Source: JAWKJY01 sp041393535
GTDB taxonomy: Bacteria > Actinomycetota > Thermoleophilia > Gaiellales > Gaiellaceae
Direction of reading: 5' to 3'
Length of the DNA: 64,000 nt
Assembly (NCBI GenBank): GCA_041393535.1
Contig: JAWKJY010000001.1
Span: 1-64,000, forward strand
The notes beneath the pieces were generated by a model. That model saw only the letters and a list, made by a program, of their open reading frames with translations, made no database searches and was not told the DNA's origin. Every line of letters starts with the position of its first letter. The first letter of the stretch is position 1. Position numbers and translations under genes: made by a program. Shown piece after piece: positions 1 through 7,622 of this stretch.

Positions 1-20
1 GCAGGGTGGAGCCGGTGCCC

Positions 21-614
21 CTACGCCCCGCCACGGCCCGGCTCGTCGCCCGACGAGGTCGACGTTGACGCTGCCTCGCGCGTCCGCTCCTGCAGGCTCG
101 AGCCGAGCTCGGACGCCTGCGCCTTGCTCTCCTCGCGCGCGGTCTCGAGTGCGGACTGGGTCGTCTGCTGCACCACGCCCTTGCCGCGGTCGAGCGCCTC
201 GCGCCCGGCCTCGCGGGCGCGGCCCTTCACGTCGTCGGCGACCGGCCCCAGCCGCTCGTCCTCGACCCGGGTGGCCGGGACGAGCATGCCGACGAGGAAG
301 CCGACCGCGGCACCCGCGATCGCCAGCCCGACGGGGTTCGACTCGGCCAGGCCCTTCGCCCGGCCCGGCGCCTCCCTGATCGCGCCGCCGTCCGGCAGCC
401 GCTCGCGGGCGGTGCCGGTCATCCCGCTCATCCGATCCGCCACGCCGTGCACGAGCGCGTCCCCCTTTCCGACGACCGCGTCCCGCTTGCCGCGGGCCCA
501 GCCCTTCGCGCGGCCCTTGACGTCCGCCTTCTCGCCGAGCGCGTCGACGGTCTCCGCCATGCGCTCGCGCGTCTCCTCTATCTGCTGTCGGATCTCGTGT
601 GGCTCCTGACCCAC
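21..614 (-). CDS. DUF3618 domain-containing membrane-associated protein
   Basis: The protein has 197 residues. Residues about 6-32 carry the DUF3618 pattern (EIRQQIEETRERMAETVDAL, then a Lys-rich stretch), followed by basic amphipathic sequence. One hydrophobic segment at about 94-112 (VGLAIAGAAVGFLVGML) fits a single membrane anchor. The C-terminal third is charged, helical and rich in Ala, Glu and Ser. The GTG start is preceded by AAGGAGG at 7-nt spacing. It is the last gene of a three-gene minus-strand operon and its start overlaps the end of the holin-like gene. The family is common in actinobacteria; its biochemical role is unknown, and an envelope or stress role is inferred from its neighbours. 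Confidence 0.85.
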   Translation of the reverse strand: MGQEPHEIRQQIEETRERMAETVDALGEKADVKGRAKGWARGKRDAVVGKGDALVHGVADRMSGMTGTARERLPDGGAIREAPGRAKGLAESNPVGLAIAGAAVGFLVGMLVPATRVEDERLGPVADDVKGRAREAGREALDRGKGVVQQTTQSALETAREESKAQASELGSSLQERTREAASTSTSSGDEPGRGGA

Positions 615-994
615 CGCACGTCCTCCTTCGCCTGCTCGATCGTCTCCGAGGGCACGGGCGCGCCGCCCTCCTTCACCTTGTCGCGCCCTCGCAGCGCGAG
701 CACGCCGGCGATCGCCGCCCAGACGGCGGTCACGATCAGGGCCGCTGCCCAGGCGGGCATCGCCTCGTCCAGCGCGAGGATCGCGAGCGCCGTCAGCGCG
801 CCGAGCGCGAGCAGCGCAGCCACCGCGGCCCCCCCGAACATGCCGAGGCCGATGCCGGTCGTCCTGGCCTTCTGGCCGACCTCCGCCCTGGCGAGCTCGA
901 CCTCCTGGCGCACCAGCGTGCTGACCTCGCGGGTCAGCTCCTTGACGAGGTCGCCCGTGCTGCGCTCCCGCAGGCCCTCGTCGTGCAGCGACAT
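578..994 (-). CDS. Phage-holin-like superfamily (DUF1469-type) membrane protein
   Basis: A protein of 138 residues. The N-terminus (residues 1-40) is amphipathic and matches the actinobacterial holin-superfamily III pattern (STGDLVKELTREVSTLVRQE, then ELARAE). Two adjacent hydrophobic hairpin segments follow at about 47-75 and 78-100, then a charged tail. The start was chosen at the ATG two bases after the stop of the upstream gene, with GGGAG upstream; longer readings of this frame run through another gene. Despite the name, chromosomal members in DUF3618 operons are not phage genes. The function is unknown; a membrane or envelope role is inferred. Confidence 0.82.
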   Translation of the reverse strand: MSLHDEGLRERSTGDLVKELTREVSTLVRQEVELARAEVGQKARTTGIGLGMFGGAAVAALLALGALTALAILALDEAMPAWAAALIVTAVWAAIAGVLALRGRDKVKEGGAPVPSETIEQAKEDVRWVRSHTRSDSR

Positions 995-996
995 CG

Positions 997-1584
997 CTAG
1001 GCTCCCGGGTCGCCGGCGACGCCCGCGAGCGGGCCGGAGCCGCCCGCCTCGGCGCTCGACCAGCCGGTCGAGGCCGCCCGGGGCGCCTGGCCCCGAACCG
1101 GGCCGCGCTCGTCGGCGCGTCGCTGCGCCGACGCCTTGACGAGACGGGACGCGGCGAAGCCGCCGACCATGGCTGCGGCGCCGACGAGCCACGGGTGCCG
1201 CCGCGCGTAGTCCTCGGCGTCGCCGAGGATCCGCTCGCCGTCCGAGTCCCGCAGGTACGACGCGATCCCGTCCGTCCTGCCGGCCAGGCCCTCCACCAGC
1301 CGGGCGGGTTGCTCCTGACCGCGATCGCGCATCTGCTGCGCGGACGTCCTGAGCGCGTCCGCGACCTGGCCGGCCTGCTCGCCGGCCTGCGTCGAGCGCC
1401 GATCGACCTCGCTCCGCAGACGGCTTCCCGCCTGCTCCTTCACCCGGCCTGCCTGCTCGCCGACCTGCTGGCGCGCGAGCGCGGCCTTCTCCCCGGCCTG
1501 CTCCCGCGCCGAGCCGAGCGCTCCCTGCGACTCCTGCCCGGAGCCCGCCTGGCCGCCGGACGTGAACTCCCCGGTCGTCTCCAT
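997..1584 (-). CDS. Hypothetical Gln/Ala-rich protein with one membrane segment
   Basis: A 195-residue protein, first gene of the operon with the holin-like and DUF3618 genes. The ATG is preceded by AAGGAGG at ideal spacing. Residues about 20-115 are low-complexity helices rich in Gln, Ala, Gly, Arg and Glu with recurring REQAGE/KEQAG-like units. A hydrophobic stretch at about 128-147 (HPWLVGAAAMVGGFAASRLV) precedes a Pro/Gly/Ala-rich tail. The motif RRHPWLVGAAA is typical of DUF883/YqjD-like ribosome- or membrane-associated proteins, so a distant relation is possible. No enzymatic motif is visible. Confidence 0.75.
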   Translation of the reverse strand: METTGEFTSGGQAGSGQESQGALGSAREQAGEKAALARQQVGEQAGRVKEQAGSRLRSEVDRRSTQAGEQAGQVADALRTSAQQMRDRGQEQPARLVEGLAGRTDGIASYLRDSDGERILGDAEDYARRHPWLVGAAAMVGGFAASRLVKASAQRRADERGPVRGQAPRAASTGWSSAEAGGSGPLAGVAGDPGA

Positions 1585-1792
1585 CGAGCCTCCTTCCTTG
1601 CACCGCGCCGGCTCGTCGCCGGTCGGCTGACGCGGCTTCGCTACCCACCGCCTCCTGTCGCTAACCGCGGCGGCACCGCGGCTCGCTGGGCGTTTGGGGC
1701 GTCGTGGCGGGTGGAACCAACGCCGTGTCCGCGGTCGGGCTGTCGACATCGCGCCCGGCCCAGCGAGATCGATGTGAGCGAAGGAGGCGACG

Positions 1793-2149
1793 ATGCTCGA
1801 CCAGGAGCTGTGGACCTACCGCGGCGCGACGACCGCGACCGACATCACGGGCTTCGGCGTGGAGGCGATCGACGGGTCGATCGGGAAGATCGACGAGGCC
1901 ACTTACGACGTCGGCACGAGCTACCTCGTCGTCGACACGGGGCCGTGGATCTTCGGCAAGAAGGTGATGCTCCCCGCCGGCGTGGTGGATCGGATCGACG
2001 CGGAGGACGAGAAGGTCTACGTCCACCGGACGAAGGACCAGATCAAGAACGCGCCGGAGTTCGACGAGGACGCGTACCGCGACGACCGGTACCGGTCGGA
2101 GCTGGGCGGCTACTACGGCCGCGGGGGCGCCGGCTGGACCGACTGGTAG
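1793..2149 (+). CDS. PRC-barrel domain protein
   Basis: The protein has 118 residues. Residues about 10-85 fit a PRC barrel: an opening GATTATDITGFGVEAIDGSI, then the diagnostic IGKIDEA, SYLVVDTGPWIFGKKVMLPA and IDAEDEKVYVHRTKDQI strands. The tail is acidic then Gly/Tyr/Trp-rich. A strong AAGGAGG lies 6 nt before the ATG. Stand-alone PRC-barrel proteins with the DTGPW...G..V.LP pattern are frequent stress-associated proteins in soil bacteria; a specific partner cannot be named. It is divergent from the DUF3618 operon. Confidence 0.9.
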   Translation: MLDQELWTYRGATTATDITGFGVEAIDGSIGKIDEATYDVGTSYLVVDTGPWIFGKKVMLPAGVVDRIDAEDEKVYVHRTKDQIKNAPEFDEDAYRDDRYRSELGGYYGRGGAGWTDW

Positions 2150-2162
2150 CGAGAGCGCGGGG

Positions 2163-2183
2163 GAGGGGTCCGGGCGGCCCCTC
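2163..2183. terminator. Hairpin between convergent genes
   Basis: An inverted repeat (GAGGGG-t-CCG / CGG-CCCCTC) lies between the PRC-barrel stop and the convergent gene ending at 2200. It has no T tract on either strand, so bidirectional termination is inferred from stem strength and position. Confidence 0.45.
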
Positions 2184-2199
2184 CTCGCCGCTCGGACGC

Positions 2200-2484
2200 T
2201 CAGACCTCGAGCAGCGGGGCGTACCGCGCGCGCCACTCCTCGTCGGAGACGGAGCGGCGGAAGAACGACTCGAGCACGCTGCGAGGCGTCTGGCCGCCGG
2301 CGGCCGCGCGGAGGCAGACGGCCGCGGCGAGCAGGTAGTCGAGCAGCTCGTCGTCGAGCCGGGCGGCCGCGAGGGCCTCGTCGAACGCCCAGATCATCTT
2401 CTCGGCGCTCGGCGCGTCGATCGTGCTGCGAAGCTGCTCGCGGAGGGCGTCGAGGTCGAGCGAGTCCCAGTCTGGCGCCGCCAT
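2200..2484 (-). CDS. Small hypothetical helical protein
   Basis: A protein of 94 residues beginning MAAPDWDSLDLDALREQLRS. The upstream extension of this frame is low-complexity Arg/Pro sequence and looks non-coding, so the internal ATG at 2484 is preferred. Predicted to be nearly all helical with alternating acidic and hydrophobic residues (EKMIWAFDEALAAARLDDEL). I do not recognise a family. No Shine-Dalgarno is obvious upstream. The reading frame has the strong third-position G/C bias of its neighbours, which supports coding. Confidence 0.6.
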   Translation of the reverse strand: MAAPDWDSLDLDALREQLRSTIDAPSAEKMIWAFDEALAAARLDDELLDYLLAAAVCLRAAAGGQTPRSVLESFFRRSVSDEEWRARYAPLLEV

Positions 2485-2658
2485 GCCCAGAGTGTGGCCG
2501 CTCCACCGGAGGCGCGCAACGGGGAACCCGCGCGTCGCCCCTCCGCGTTTCGGGCAGGCGACCCCAGTCGCGTCCCAGGGCTGCGGCCCGGCGGAGCGGC
2601 GCCGACGCCTGGGAAGGCGGGGCCCGAGGGCGGGTCGCCTGGCGCGTTGGGGGCGCCC

Positions 2659-2688
2659 GTGGGGGAGAAGCGCGAGCTTCCTCCCCAC
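2659..2688. terminator. GC-rich hairpin downstream of the RraA-like gene
   Basis: A near-perfect stem (GTGGGGGAGAAGC / GCTTCCTCCCCAC, loop GCGA) lies about 20 nt beyond the stop of the minus-strand RraA-like gene, and a further GTGCTCCCCCAC arm follows. Without a T tract, terminator activity is inferred. The rest of 2485-2707 shows nothing recognisable. Confidence 0.45.
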
Positions 2689-2707
2689 GACGTGCTCCCC
2701 CACGACC

Positions 2708-3394
2708 TCAGACGTGGCCGTACTTCGCGAGCGCGTCGGCCAGCGAGAGGCCGGCGGCGATGTCGGCGCGGATCTCCTTCTCGCGGGCGCCGAGGCCCTC
2801 GGCGCGCTCGAGCACGACGTCGACGACGCTCGCGGGGATCACGAGCACGCCGTCCTCGTCGCCGAGGACGAAGTCGCCGGGCTCGACGCGGACGTGGCGC
2901 ATCGTCGCGCCGGGCAGCGAGACGGGGCCGCCCGAGTCGGTCACCTTCCAGCGCCCGATCGACTGGATCGGCGTGCGGTAACGCGCGTAGACGGGGAAGC
3001 CGTGGCGGCCGATCCAGGCGACGTCGCGGACGCCGCCGTCGACGAGGGCGCCGGTGCAGCCGCGCTCCTGCATGCCGATCGCGATCAGCTCGCCGAAGAA
3101 GCACACGCCCTCGCCGCCGCCGCTCCAGACGGAGACCTGGCCGGGCTGGAGCTCCGCGCAGGCCGCCATCTTGTCGGGGTCGCCCCCGTCGAGGCGGAAC
3201 GGAGTCATCTGGCCGCGGATGGGGTAGGCCCAGCCCGCGAGCCGCCCGGCCGTCGCCGGGTAGGGAGCGAACGCCGGCGCGAGGCCCTGGTGGGGCAGGT
3301 CCAGCGTGTCGAGCACGTCCGCCGCGTTGGACGTGTCGACCTCGAGGAAGCGGCGGCGGATCGCCTCGGCCTGCTCCGGCGTGCGGCTCGTCAC
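2708..3394 (-). CDS. RraA family protein (HMG/oxaloacetate lyase-like)
   Basis: A 228-residue protein of the RraA / 4-hydroxy-4-methyl-2-oxoglutarate aldolase family. The NAADVLDTL opening, an IGMQERGCTGALVDGGVRD segment holding the GGxRD substrate- and metal-binding motif, FPVYARYRTP, and the closing PGDFVLGDEDGVLVIP are all present. Family enzymes cleave 4-hydroxy-4-methyl-2-oxoglutarate or decarboxylate oxaloacetate using a divalent metal, while RraA itself only inhibits RNase E; the retained Arg-Asp favours an enzyme. It is the last gene of a run with an aspartate-dehydrogenase-like gene, a deacetylase and an FAD oxidoreductase, which suggests a catabolic role. The substrate is unknown. 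Confidence 0.85.
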   Translation of the reverse strand: MTSRTPEQAEAIRRRFLEVDTSNAADVLDTLDLPHQGLAPAFAPYPATAGRLAGWAYPIRGQMTPFRLDGGDPDKMAACAELQPGQVSVWSGGGEGVCFFGELIAIGMQERGCTGALVDGGVRDVAWIGRHGFPVYARYRTPIQSIGRWKVTDSGGPVSLPGATMRHVRVEPGDFVLGDEDGVLVIPASVVDVVLERAEGLGAREKEIRADIAAGLSLADALAKYGHV

Positions 3395-3412
3395 GGGTCG
3401 TGTCTCCTCTCG

Positions 3413-4225
3413 TCAGGACCCCACGCGGAGCGTCGCGACCCGCTTGCGCAGCAGGCTGACGACCGAGAGCGCGGTGATGCGCCCGGTCGGCGGGTTCTCG
3501 CTGGGGACGTTCTGGATCGTCATCGTGAAGTCCGCCGAGTCGGCGGACACCTCGATCGTGTGGGTGTTGCGCGTGATCGTGGGATCGGCCCAGATCTCGA
3601 CCTGCGTGCGCTCGGGCCCGATCCCGGCGAGTGCGAGCGCGGCGGCGACGTTCACGTTCGCCGGGAAGCCGAGCGCGGCCTCGCGCGCGTTCCCGGCGAA
3701 GACGCGCGTCGGCTCGGTGACGTCGGCCACGTCGATCCCGTGCTCCTCGAGGTAGGGCGCGCCGGCGAGGCCGCGCGGCGGCTTGCGGGTCGTGATCCGC
3801 ACGGAGCGCAGCTCGCCCTCGGCGGCCGCGGTGACGGCGTCCAGGCCGAGCAGCGCTCCGGTCGGGACGGTGATCGTCCCGCCGTGCGCGCGCGCCAGCT
3901 CGAGCAGCTCCGGGTGGCGGAAGAGGGCGCCGACGCTGAGCGTGACGAGCTCCTTCCCCTGCCGCAGGACGGGCTCGGCGATCGCGGGGAGCAGCCGCGC
4001 AGGCGCGCACTCGACGACGAGGTCGGCGTCCTCGGACAGGCGCTCGAGCGGGACGACCGCCGCGGCGAGGCCGAGCGCAGCGACGTTCGCGCGCGCCTTC
4101 TCGTCGTCGTTCGCCGCGACGGCGACGATCTCGATCCCGGGGATGGCGGCGAGGCGGCGGGCGAGCTCGCGCCCGATCGTGCCGAAGCCGGCGATCGCGA
4201 CGCGCAGTGTCCGGGCGGCGGCCAT
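3413..4225 (-). CDS. Aspartate dehydrogenase-like NAD(P)-dependent oxidoreductase
   Basis: The protein has 270 residues. An N-terminal Rossmann fold has the nucleotide loop GFGTIGREL at about 13-21 and an acidic/polar strand end (AVAANDD). The C-terminal half matches the DUF108 aspartate dehydrogenase domain (TVPTGALLGLDAVTAA, KPPRGLAGAPYLEEHG, FPANVNVAAALALAGIGPE, then ITRNTHTIEVSADSADFTM). The family converts L-aspartate to iminoaspartate/oxaloacetate, or acts on related amino acids. It follows the deacetylase gene by 10 nt and precedes the RraA-like gene by 18 nt, so the three are probably co-transcribed. NadX in NAD synthesis is possible, but no nadA or nadC lies nearby, so a catabolic role is more likely. 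Confidence 0.85.
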   Translation of the reverse strand: MAAARTLRVAIAGFGTIGRELARRLAAIPGIEIVAVAANDDEKARANVAALGLAAAVVPLERLSEDADLVVECAPARLLPAIAEPVLRQGKELVTLSVGALFRHPELLELARAHGGTITVPTGALLGLDAVTAAAEGELRSVRITTRKPPRGLAGAPYLEEHGIDVADVTEPTRVFAGNAREAALGFPANVNVAAALALAGIGPERTQVEIWADPTITRNTHTIEVSADSADFTMTIQNVPSENPPTGRITALSVVSLLRKRVATLRVGS

Positions 4226-4235
4226 GCCGGCGACT

Positions 4236-5138
4236 CTACCGAGCCTCGGTCGGCGGCCAGGCGACGTGCTCGGCGTAGTGGCGCGCGATCTCGCCGGCGG
4301 TCGTGAACCAGATCCGGTCGCCGCCGACCTGGAGCAGGCGGTCGAGCGCCTCGCGGAAGCGCCGCAGCCGGTAGGGCTGCCCGACGATGAACGTGTGGAT
4401 GGTGATCCCGTAGACGAGCGGCTGCCGCGCGCACTGGTCGAGCAGCTCGAGGCCGTTGTCGAGCAGGGCGTCGGCGAAGCCGGGGCCGGTCAGGTGGTGG
4501 AGCGCGATCGCCGGCACGTCGTTGACCTCGTGCGGGTAGGGCACGGAGAGGAGCGGCCCGCCGCGGGTCGCGAGCCAGGTCGGCTGGTCGTCGAGCGGCC
4601 AGTCGAGCGTGTAGACGAAGCCCTCCTCGGCGAGGACGTCCTCGGTCACGCGGCTCGGGTTCGCCCCGGGGCTCATCCAGCCGCGCGGGGCGATCCCGCC
4701 AGCCGCATCTCGGAGCCGGTCGCGCACCTCGCGGATCAGGGCGCGCTCGTCCGCCTCCGCCAGGCCGTTCTGCTGCTCGGAGTTCGTCCGCCCGTGGCCG
4801 ACGAGCTCCGCGCCCGCGTCGACGTAGGCCTGGACGAGCTCGGGGCAGTGGTCGCAGCAGGAGGAGTTCAGCAGCACCGTGAGGGGCAGCTTCCGCTCGG
4901 CGAAGTGGTCGAGGATCCGCCAGCCGCCGACCCGGTTCCCGTACTCGCGCCAGGCCCAGTTGTACGTGTTGGGATGCGGGATCCCGGGGGAGTACGAGAG
5001 GCCGAGCCCGCCCTCGCCGTAGGTGAAGTGCTCGACGCAGAGGGCGACGTAGACGGCGAGCCGGCGCCCGCCGGGCCACGTGAAGTCGGGTCGGGCGGTG
5101 ATCGGCGAGTAGGCGAAGCGATCGTGGCTCGGCAGCAT
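4236..5138 (-). CDS. Polysaccharide deacetylase family protein (PuuE/allantoinase-like)
   Basis: A NodB-fold hydrolase of 300 residues. The ATG has GGAAGGGGAG upstream; longer versions of the frame read through the neighbouring gene. Motifs include WPGGRRLAVYVALCVEHF near residues 22-40, YNWAWREYGNRVGGWRIL, LNSSCCDHCPELV, then GHGRTNSEQQN. The usual metal-binding TFDDG motif is absent, as in the PuuE/allantoinase subgroup, which opens cyclic amides and acts on N-C bonds rather than on chitin. No signal peptide is visible, which also argues against a cell-wall role. It lies between an FAD oxidoreductase and an aspartate-dehydrogenase-like gene, so a small nitrogenous substrate is plausible. 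Confidence 0.85.
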   Translation of the reverse strand: MLPSHDRFAYSPITARPDFTWPGGRRLAVYVALCVEHFTYGEGGLGLSYSPGIPHPNTYNWAWREYGNRVGGWRILDHFAERKLPLTVLLNSSCCDHCPELVQAYVDAGAELVGHGRTNSEQQNGLAEADERALIREVRDRLRDAAGGIAPRGWMSPGANPSRVTEDVLAEEGFVYTLDWPLDDQPTWLATRGGPLLSVPYPHEVNDVPAIALHHLTGPGFADALLDNGLELLDQCARQPLVYGITIHTFIVGQPYRLRRFREALDRLLQVGGDRIWFTTAGEIARHYAEHVAWPPTEAR

Positions 5139-5182
5139 CGGGCTCCCCTTCCTGGTCGAGCGGCAGCGCGAGTCTACGGCCG

Positions 5183-5211
5183 CGCGGGGAGGGACGCCGT
5201 CCCTCCCCGCG
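5183..5211. terminator. Perfect 13-bp GC hairpin
   Basis: A perfect 13-bp stem (cgcggggagggac / gtccctccccgcg) with a 3-nt loop lies 14 nt beyond the stop of the FAD oxidoreductase gene and upstream of the deacetylase gene. There is no T tract. It could attenuate or end transcription between these minus-strand genes. Confidence 0.5.
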
Positions 5212-5224
5212 GACGCGCCGTCGT

Positions 5225-6605
5225 TCAGGCCAGGGCGATCTCGTGGTTCGAGCGGAAGAGCCCGGTCGGGTCGGCCTGCGCGCGGATGCGCTGCAGCCGG
5301 GCGTACGCGCCGGTCGGGTAGCCGTTCGCGGCCTCCGCCGCCTGCTCGGCGAAGTTGAGGTACGTGCGCGGGGCCGCGTACGGGGCGAGGTCGTCGTGGA
5401 TCCGGCCCATGTGCGCCTCGATCGCCTCGACCATCCCCGGCGCCATCGGGATGCCGCCGAAGAAGGACAGGAACGGCACCTCGAAGTGGGAGTTCGCGCC
5501 GGCCGTCGGGTGCGGCTCGGCGAGCGCGCCGCCGAGCTGGCGGATCTCGGCCAGCATGAACGGGGAGCCGGACGCGGGCCCGAAGACGTCGACGAAGGCG
5601 TCGACCGCGTCGGGCCCGAGGCCGCTCCAGCTCATCGTCTCGCCGATCACCGGCGTCGGGCCCTCCGGGTCGCCGTGCAGGCGGGCGAGCGCCGCGGCCG
5701 GGACGGTCGCGAACGTGTCCATCTCGGGCTTCAGCGCTCGCAGCGGGCGGAGCGCCTCGATCGCGCCGGCCTCGCTGCCGAGCACCGCGCCGTCGATCGC
5801 GATCACGTTGCGGCCGCGCAGCGGCTCGGGGATGAACTCGGCCGGCGGCAGCTGCAGGATCCGGATCGACGTCGTCGCGTCGGGGCTCGCGCCCGGGGCC
5901 CAGTCGGCCCAGGCGCCGAGCACCTCGGTCGAGTGCTGCCAGTCCCAGATCAGCCAGCCCGCGTACGCGTGGCGGATCGGCAGCAGCGCCAGCTCGATCG
6001 ACGTGACGACCCCGAAGTTCCCGCCGCCGCCGCGGACGGCCCAGAAGAGGTCGGGCTCGCGGTCGCGGTCGGCCCGGACGAGCTCGCCGTCCGCGGTGAC
6101 GAGCTCCACCGCGCTGACGGAGTTCGTCGCCATCCCGTAGCGGCGCGCGAGCCAGCCGATCCCGCCGCCGAGCGCGTAGCCGGCGACGCCGACGTCCGGC
6201 GAGGAGCCGTGGAGCGCGGTCAGCCCGTGGGGGACGGCGCGGGTGACGACGTCGTCCCAGAGCGCGCCGGCCTGGACGCGGGCGACGCGGCGGGCCACGT
6301 CGATCTCGACGCTCCGCATCCGGTCGGTGCGCAGGAGGATCGTGCCCTCGAGCGAGCCGAGCGGGCCGGCGTTGTGGCCGGTCGACTGCGGCGCGACGCG
6401 CAGGCCCGCCTCGGCGGCGACGGACGACGGCGGCCACGTCGGCGGCGGTCTCGGGCAGGACGACCGCGGCGGGCCGCTGGTCGAGCAGGGCGTTCCAGGC
6501 CTGCCGGGAGGCGTCGTAGCGGCCGTCGTCCGGGGTGACGACGGAGCCTGCGATCCGCTCGCTCAGCCGGGCGAACGCGCTGGTCTCGATCTCCATGTAC
6601 GTCAT
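5225..6605 (-). CDS. FAD-binding oxidoreductase, BBE-like (frameshifted)
   Basis: The full span encodes a PCMH-type FAD oxidoreductase with a berberine-bridge C-terminal domain, about 460 residues. The N-terminal part (MTYMEIETSAFARL ... PETAADVAAVVR) starts at an ATG preceded by GAGGAGG. The remainder, holding GGGIGWLARRYGM, RGGGGNFGVVTSIEL and the C-terminal YLNFAEQAAEAANGYP, is in another frame. The switch is near 6419-6424 (reverse strand GTCCGTCGCCGCCGAG), where one extra or two missing bases restore continuity. The region encoding STGHNAGPLGS, with the likely flavin-linking His, reads only after the shift. The enzyme probably oxidises an alcohol or sugar-like substrate using O2. A sequencing error is likely; true inactivation is possible. 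Confidence 0.8.
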
Positions 6606-6802
6606 CTGGGGCCTCCTCGGCTCGCGGGGGGAGCGCCCGTCGGGCCGGTGCCCGTCGGCGGGCGGGTTGCCCCCGACGGAGCGCTCGGCGGTGCGGCTGG
6701 GCGCGGTCTCGATCACGCCTCCAGCCTGCGCCCCCGGCGGGCCCCTGGCATCGGTCGGCCCCCCTGACGCGTACCCGGAACCTCGCCCCCGGGCGCACCC
6801 CG

Positions 6803-6824
6803 GGGGTGCGGTCTGCCGCACCCC
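6803..6824. terminator. Hairpin downstream of the YceH-family gene
   Basis: A perfect 9-bp stem (GGGGTGCGG / CCGCACCCC, loop TCTG) lies about 50 nt past the stop of the minus-strand YceH gene. It is a plausible factor-independent or pause hairpin, again without a T tract. The surrounding 6606-6873 region holds no convincing gene. Confidence 0.45.
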
Positions 6825-6873
6825 TAGGGGGCGTGGCTCCCCTGCGCCCCGGTCGGGCCTGCCGGCGCCTCCG

Positions 6874-7515
6874 TCAGGCGTCGAGCAGCGACTCGAGCAG
6901 CTCGACCCGCTCGCGCAGCGCGGCCAGCTCCTCGCGCAGCTCGGCGACCTCGGCGGCGAGTCCCGGGCCGGCCGCGGGCGCGGACGACCGCACCGGTATC
7001 GCCGCGGCGGCGGCGGCGAGGCCCTCCTCGCCGGCCAGGAGGTGCATCCAGCGGGACTCCTTGTGCCCGGGGAGGCGTTCGAGGACGGCGACGAGCGGCT
7101 CCTCGCGGCGCGCGAGCGCCTGGAGCGTCGCCTCGACTGCCTCGAGCGACGGGAACTCGTGCTGGCGCTCGGTGCGCGTCCGCAGCTCGCCCGGCGTCTG
7201 GGCGCCGCGCAGCATCAGGACGGAGAGGACGGCGAGCGCGGCCCCGTCGACGCCGAGCGCCTCGCGCAGCCCGTGCGCGTGCTTGTACACCCGGCTGCCC
7301 TCGCCGCGGCTCGTGCGGGCCAGCCCGCGCTCGCGCAGCGACAGCATCGTCTGCGTGACCGTCGCCTCGTCGTAGGCGACGACCGGGTCGCGGCTCGAGC
7401 GCTGGTTGCACGCCGCCACGAGGGCGTTCGTGCTGAGCGGGTAGAGGTCGGGCGTCGTCGCCTCCTTCTCGACGAGGCAGCCGAGGACGCGCACCTGCTC
7501 CGGGGTCAGCTCCAC
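6874..7515 (-). CDS. YceH family protein (DUF480)
   Basis: A 213-residue protein. It opens with the family signature LTPEQVRVLGCLVEKEATTPDLYPLSTNALV, continues ACNQRSSRDPVV..DEATV, RGLARTS..GSRVYKHAH and VLMLRGAQTPGELRTRTER, and ends in a coiled coil (AAEVAELREELAALRERVELLESLL, about 185-211). It contains tandem winged-helix folds; the function is not established. The GTG start has no Shine-Dalgarno; a TACCCT hexamer ends 8 nt upstream, so the mRNA is probably leaderless. It is divergent from the giant repeat protein. Confidence 0.93.
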   Translation of the reverse strand: MELTPEQVRVLGCLVEKEATTPDLYPLSTNALVAACNQRSSRDPVVAYDEATVTQTMLSLRERGLARTSRGEGSRVYKHAHGLREALGVDGAALAVLSVLMLRGAQTPGELRTRTERQHEFPSLEAVEATLQALARREEPLVAVLERLPGHKESRWMHLLAGEEGLAAAAAAIPVRSSAPAAGPGLAAEVAELREELAALRERVELLESLLDA

Positions 7516-7622
7516 GGCGATCGAGGGTAGCGGCTCCGCCTCGTCGGCGTCGGCAGGGGCACCCGCGTCGCGACACCCGATCGAGCGACGTAGATGGCCT
7601 GCAAATTGCCGAATACGCGGAC

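Noticed and set aside
320..350. GGTTCGACTC resembling a tRNA T-loop
   Set aside because: It lies inside the DUF3618 coding frame and no acceptor, D or anticodon stems can be built around it. No tRNA was found in the window.
578..994. Phage remnant (holin)
   Set aside because: The holin-like family name refers to fold similarity. Neighbours are DUF3618 and envelope-type genes, and no other phage genes are present.
4226..4245. TAGAGT 7 nt before the aspartate-dehydrogenase-like start as a leaderless promoter
   Set aside because: Its TAG is the stop codon of the preceding deacetylase gene 10 nt away. Co-transcription explains the arrangement better.
4236..6821. One long minus-strand frame apparently fusing an oxidoreductase N-terminus to the deacetylase
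   Set aside because: The middle part is Arg/Pro-rich antisense-like sequence while real FAD-domain sequence reads in another frame. The deacetylase has its own Shine-Dalgarno and ATG at 5138, so it is not a fusion protein.
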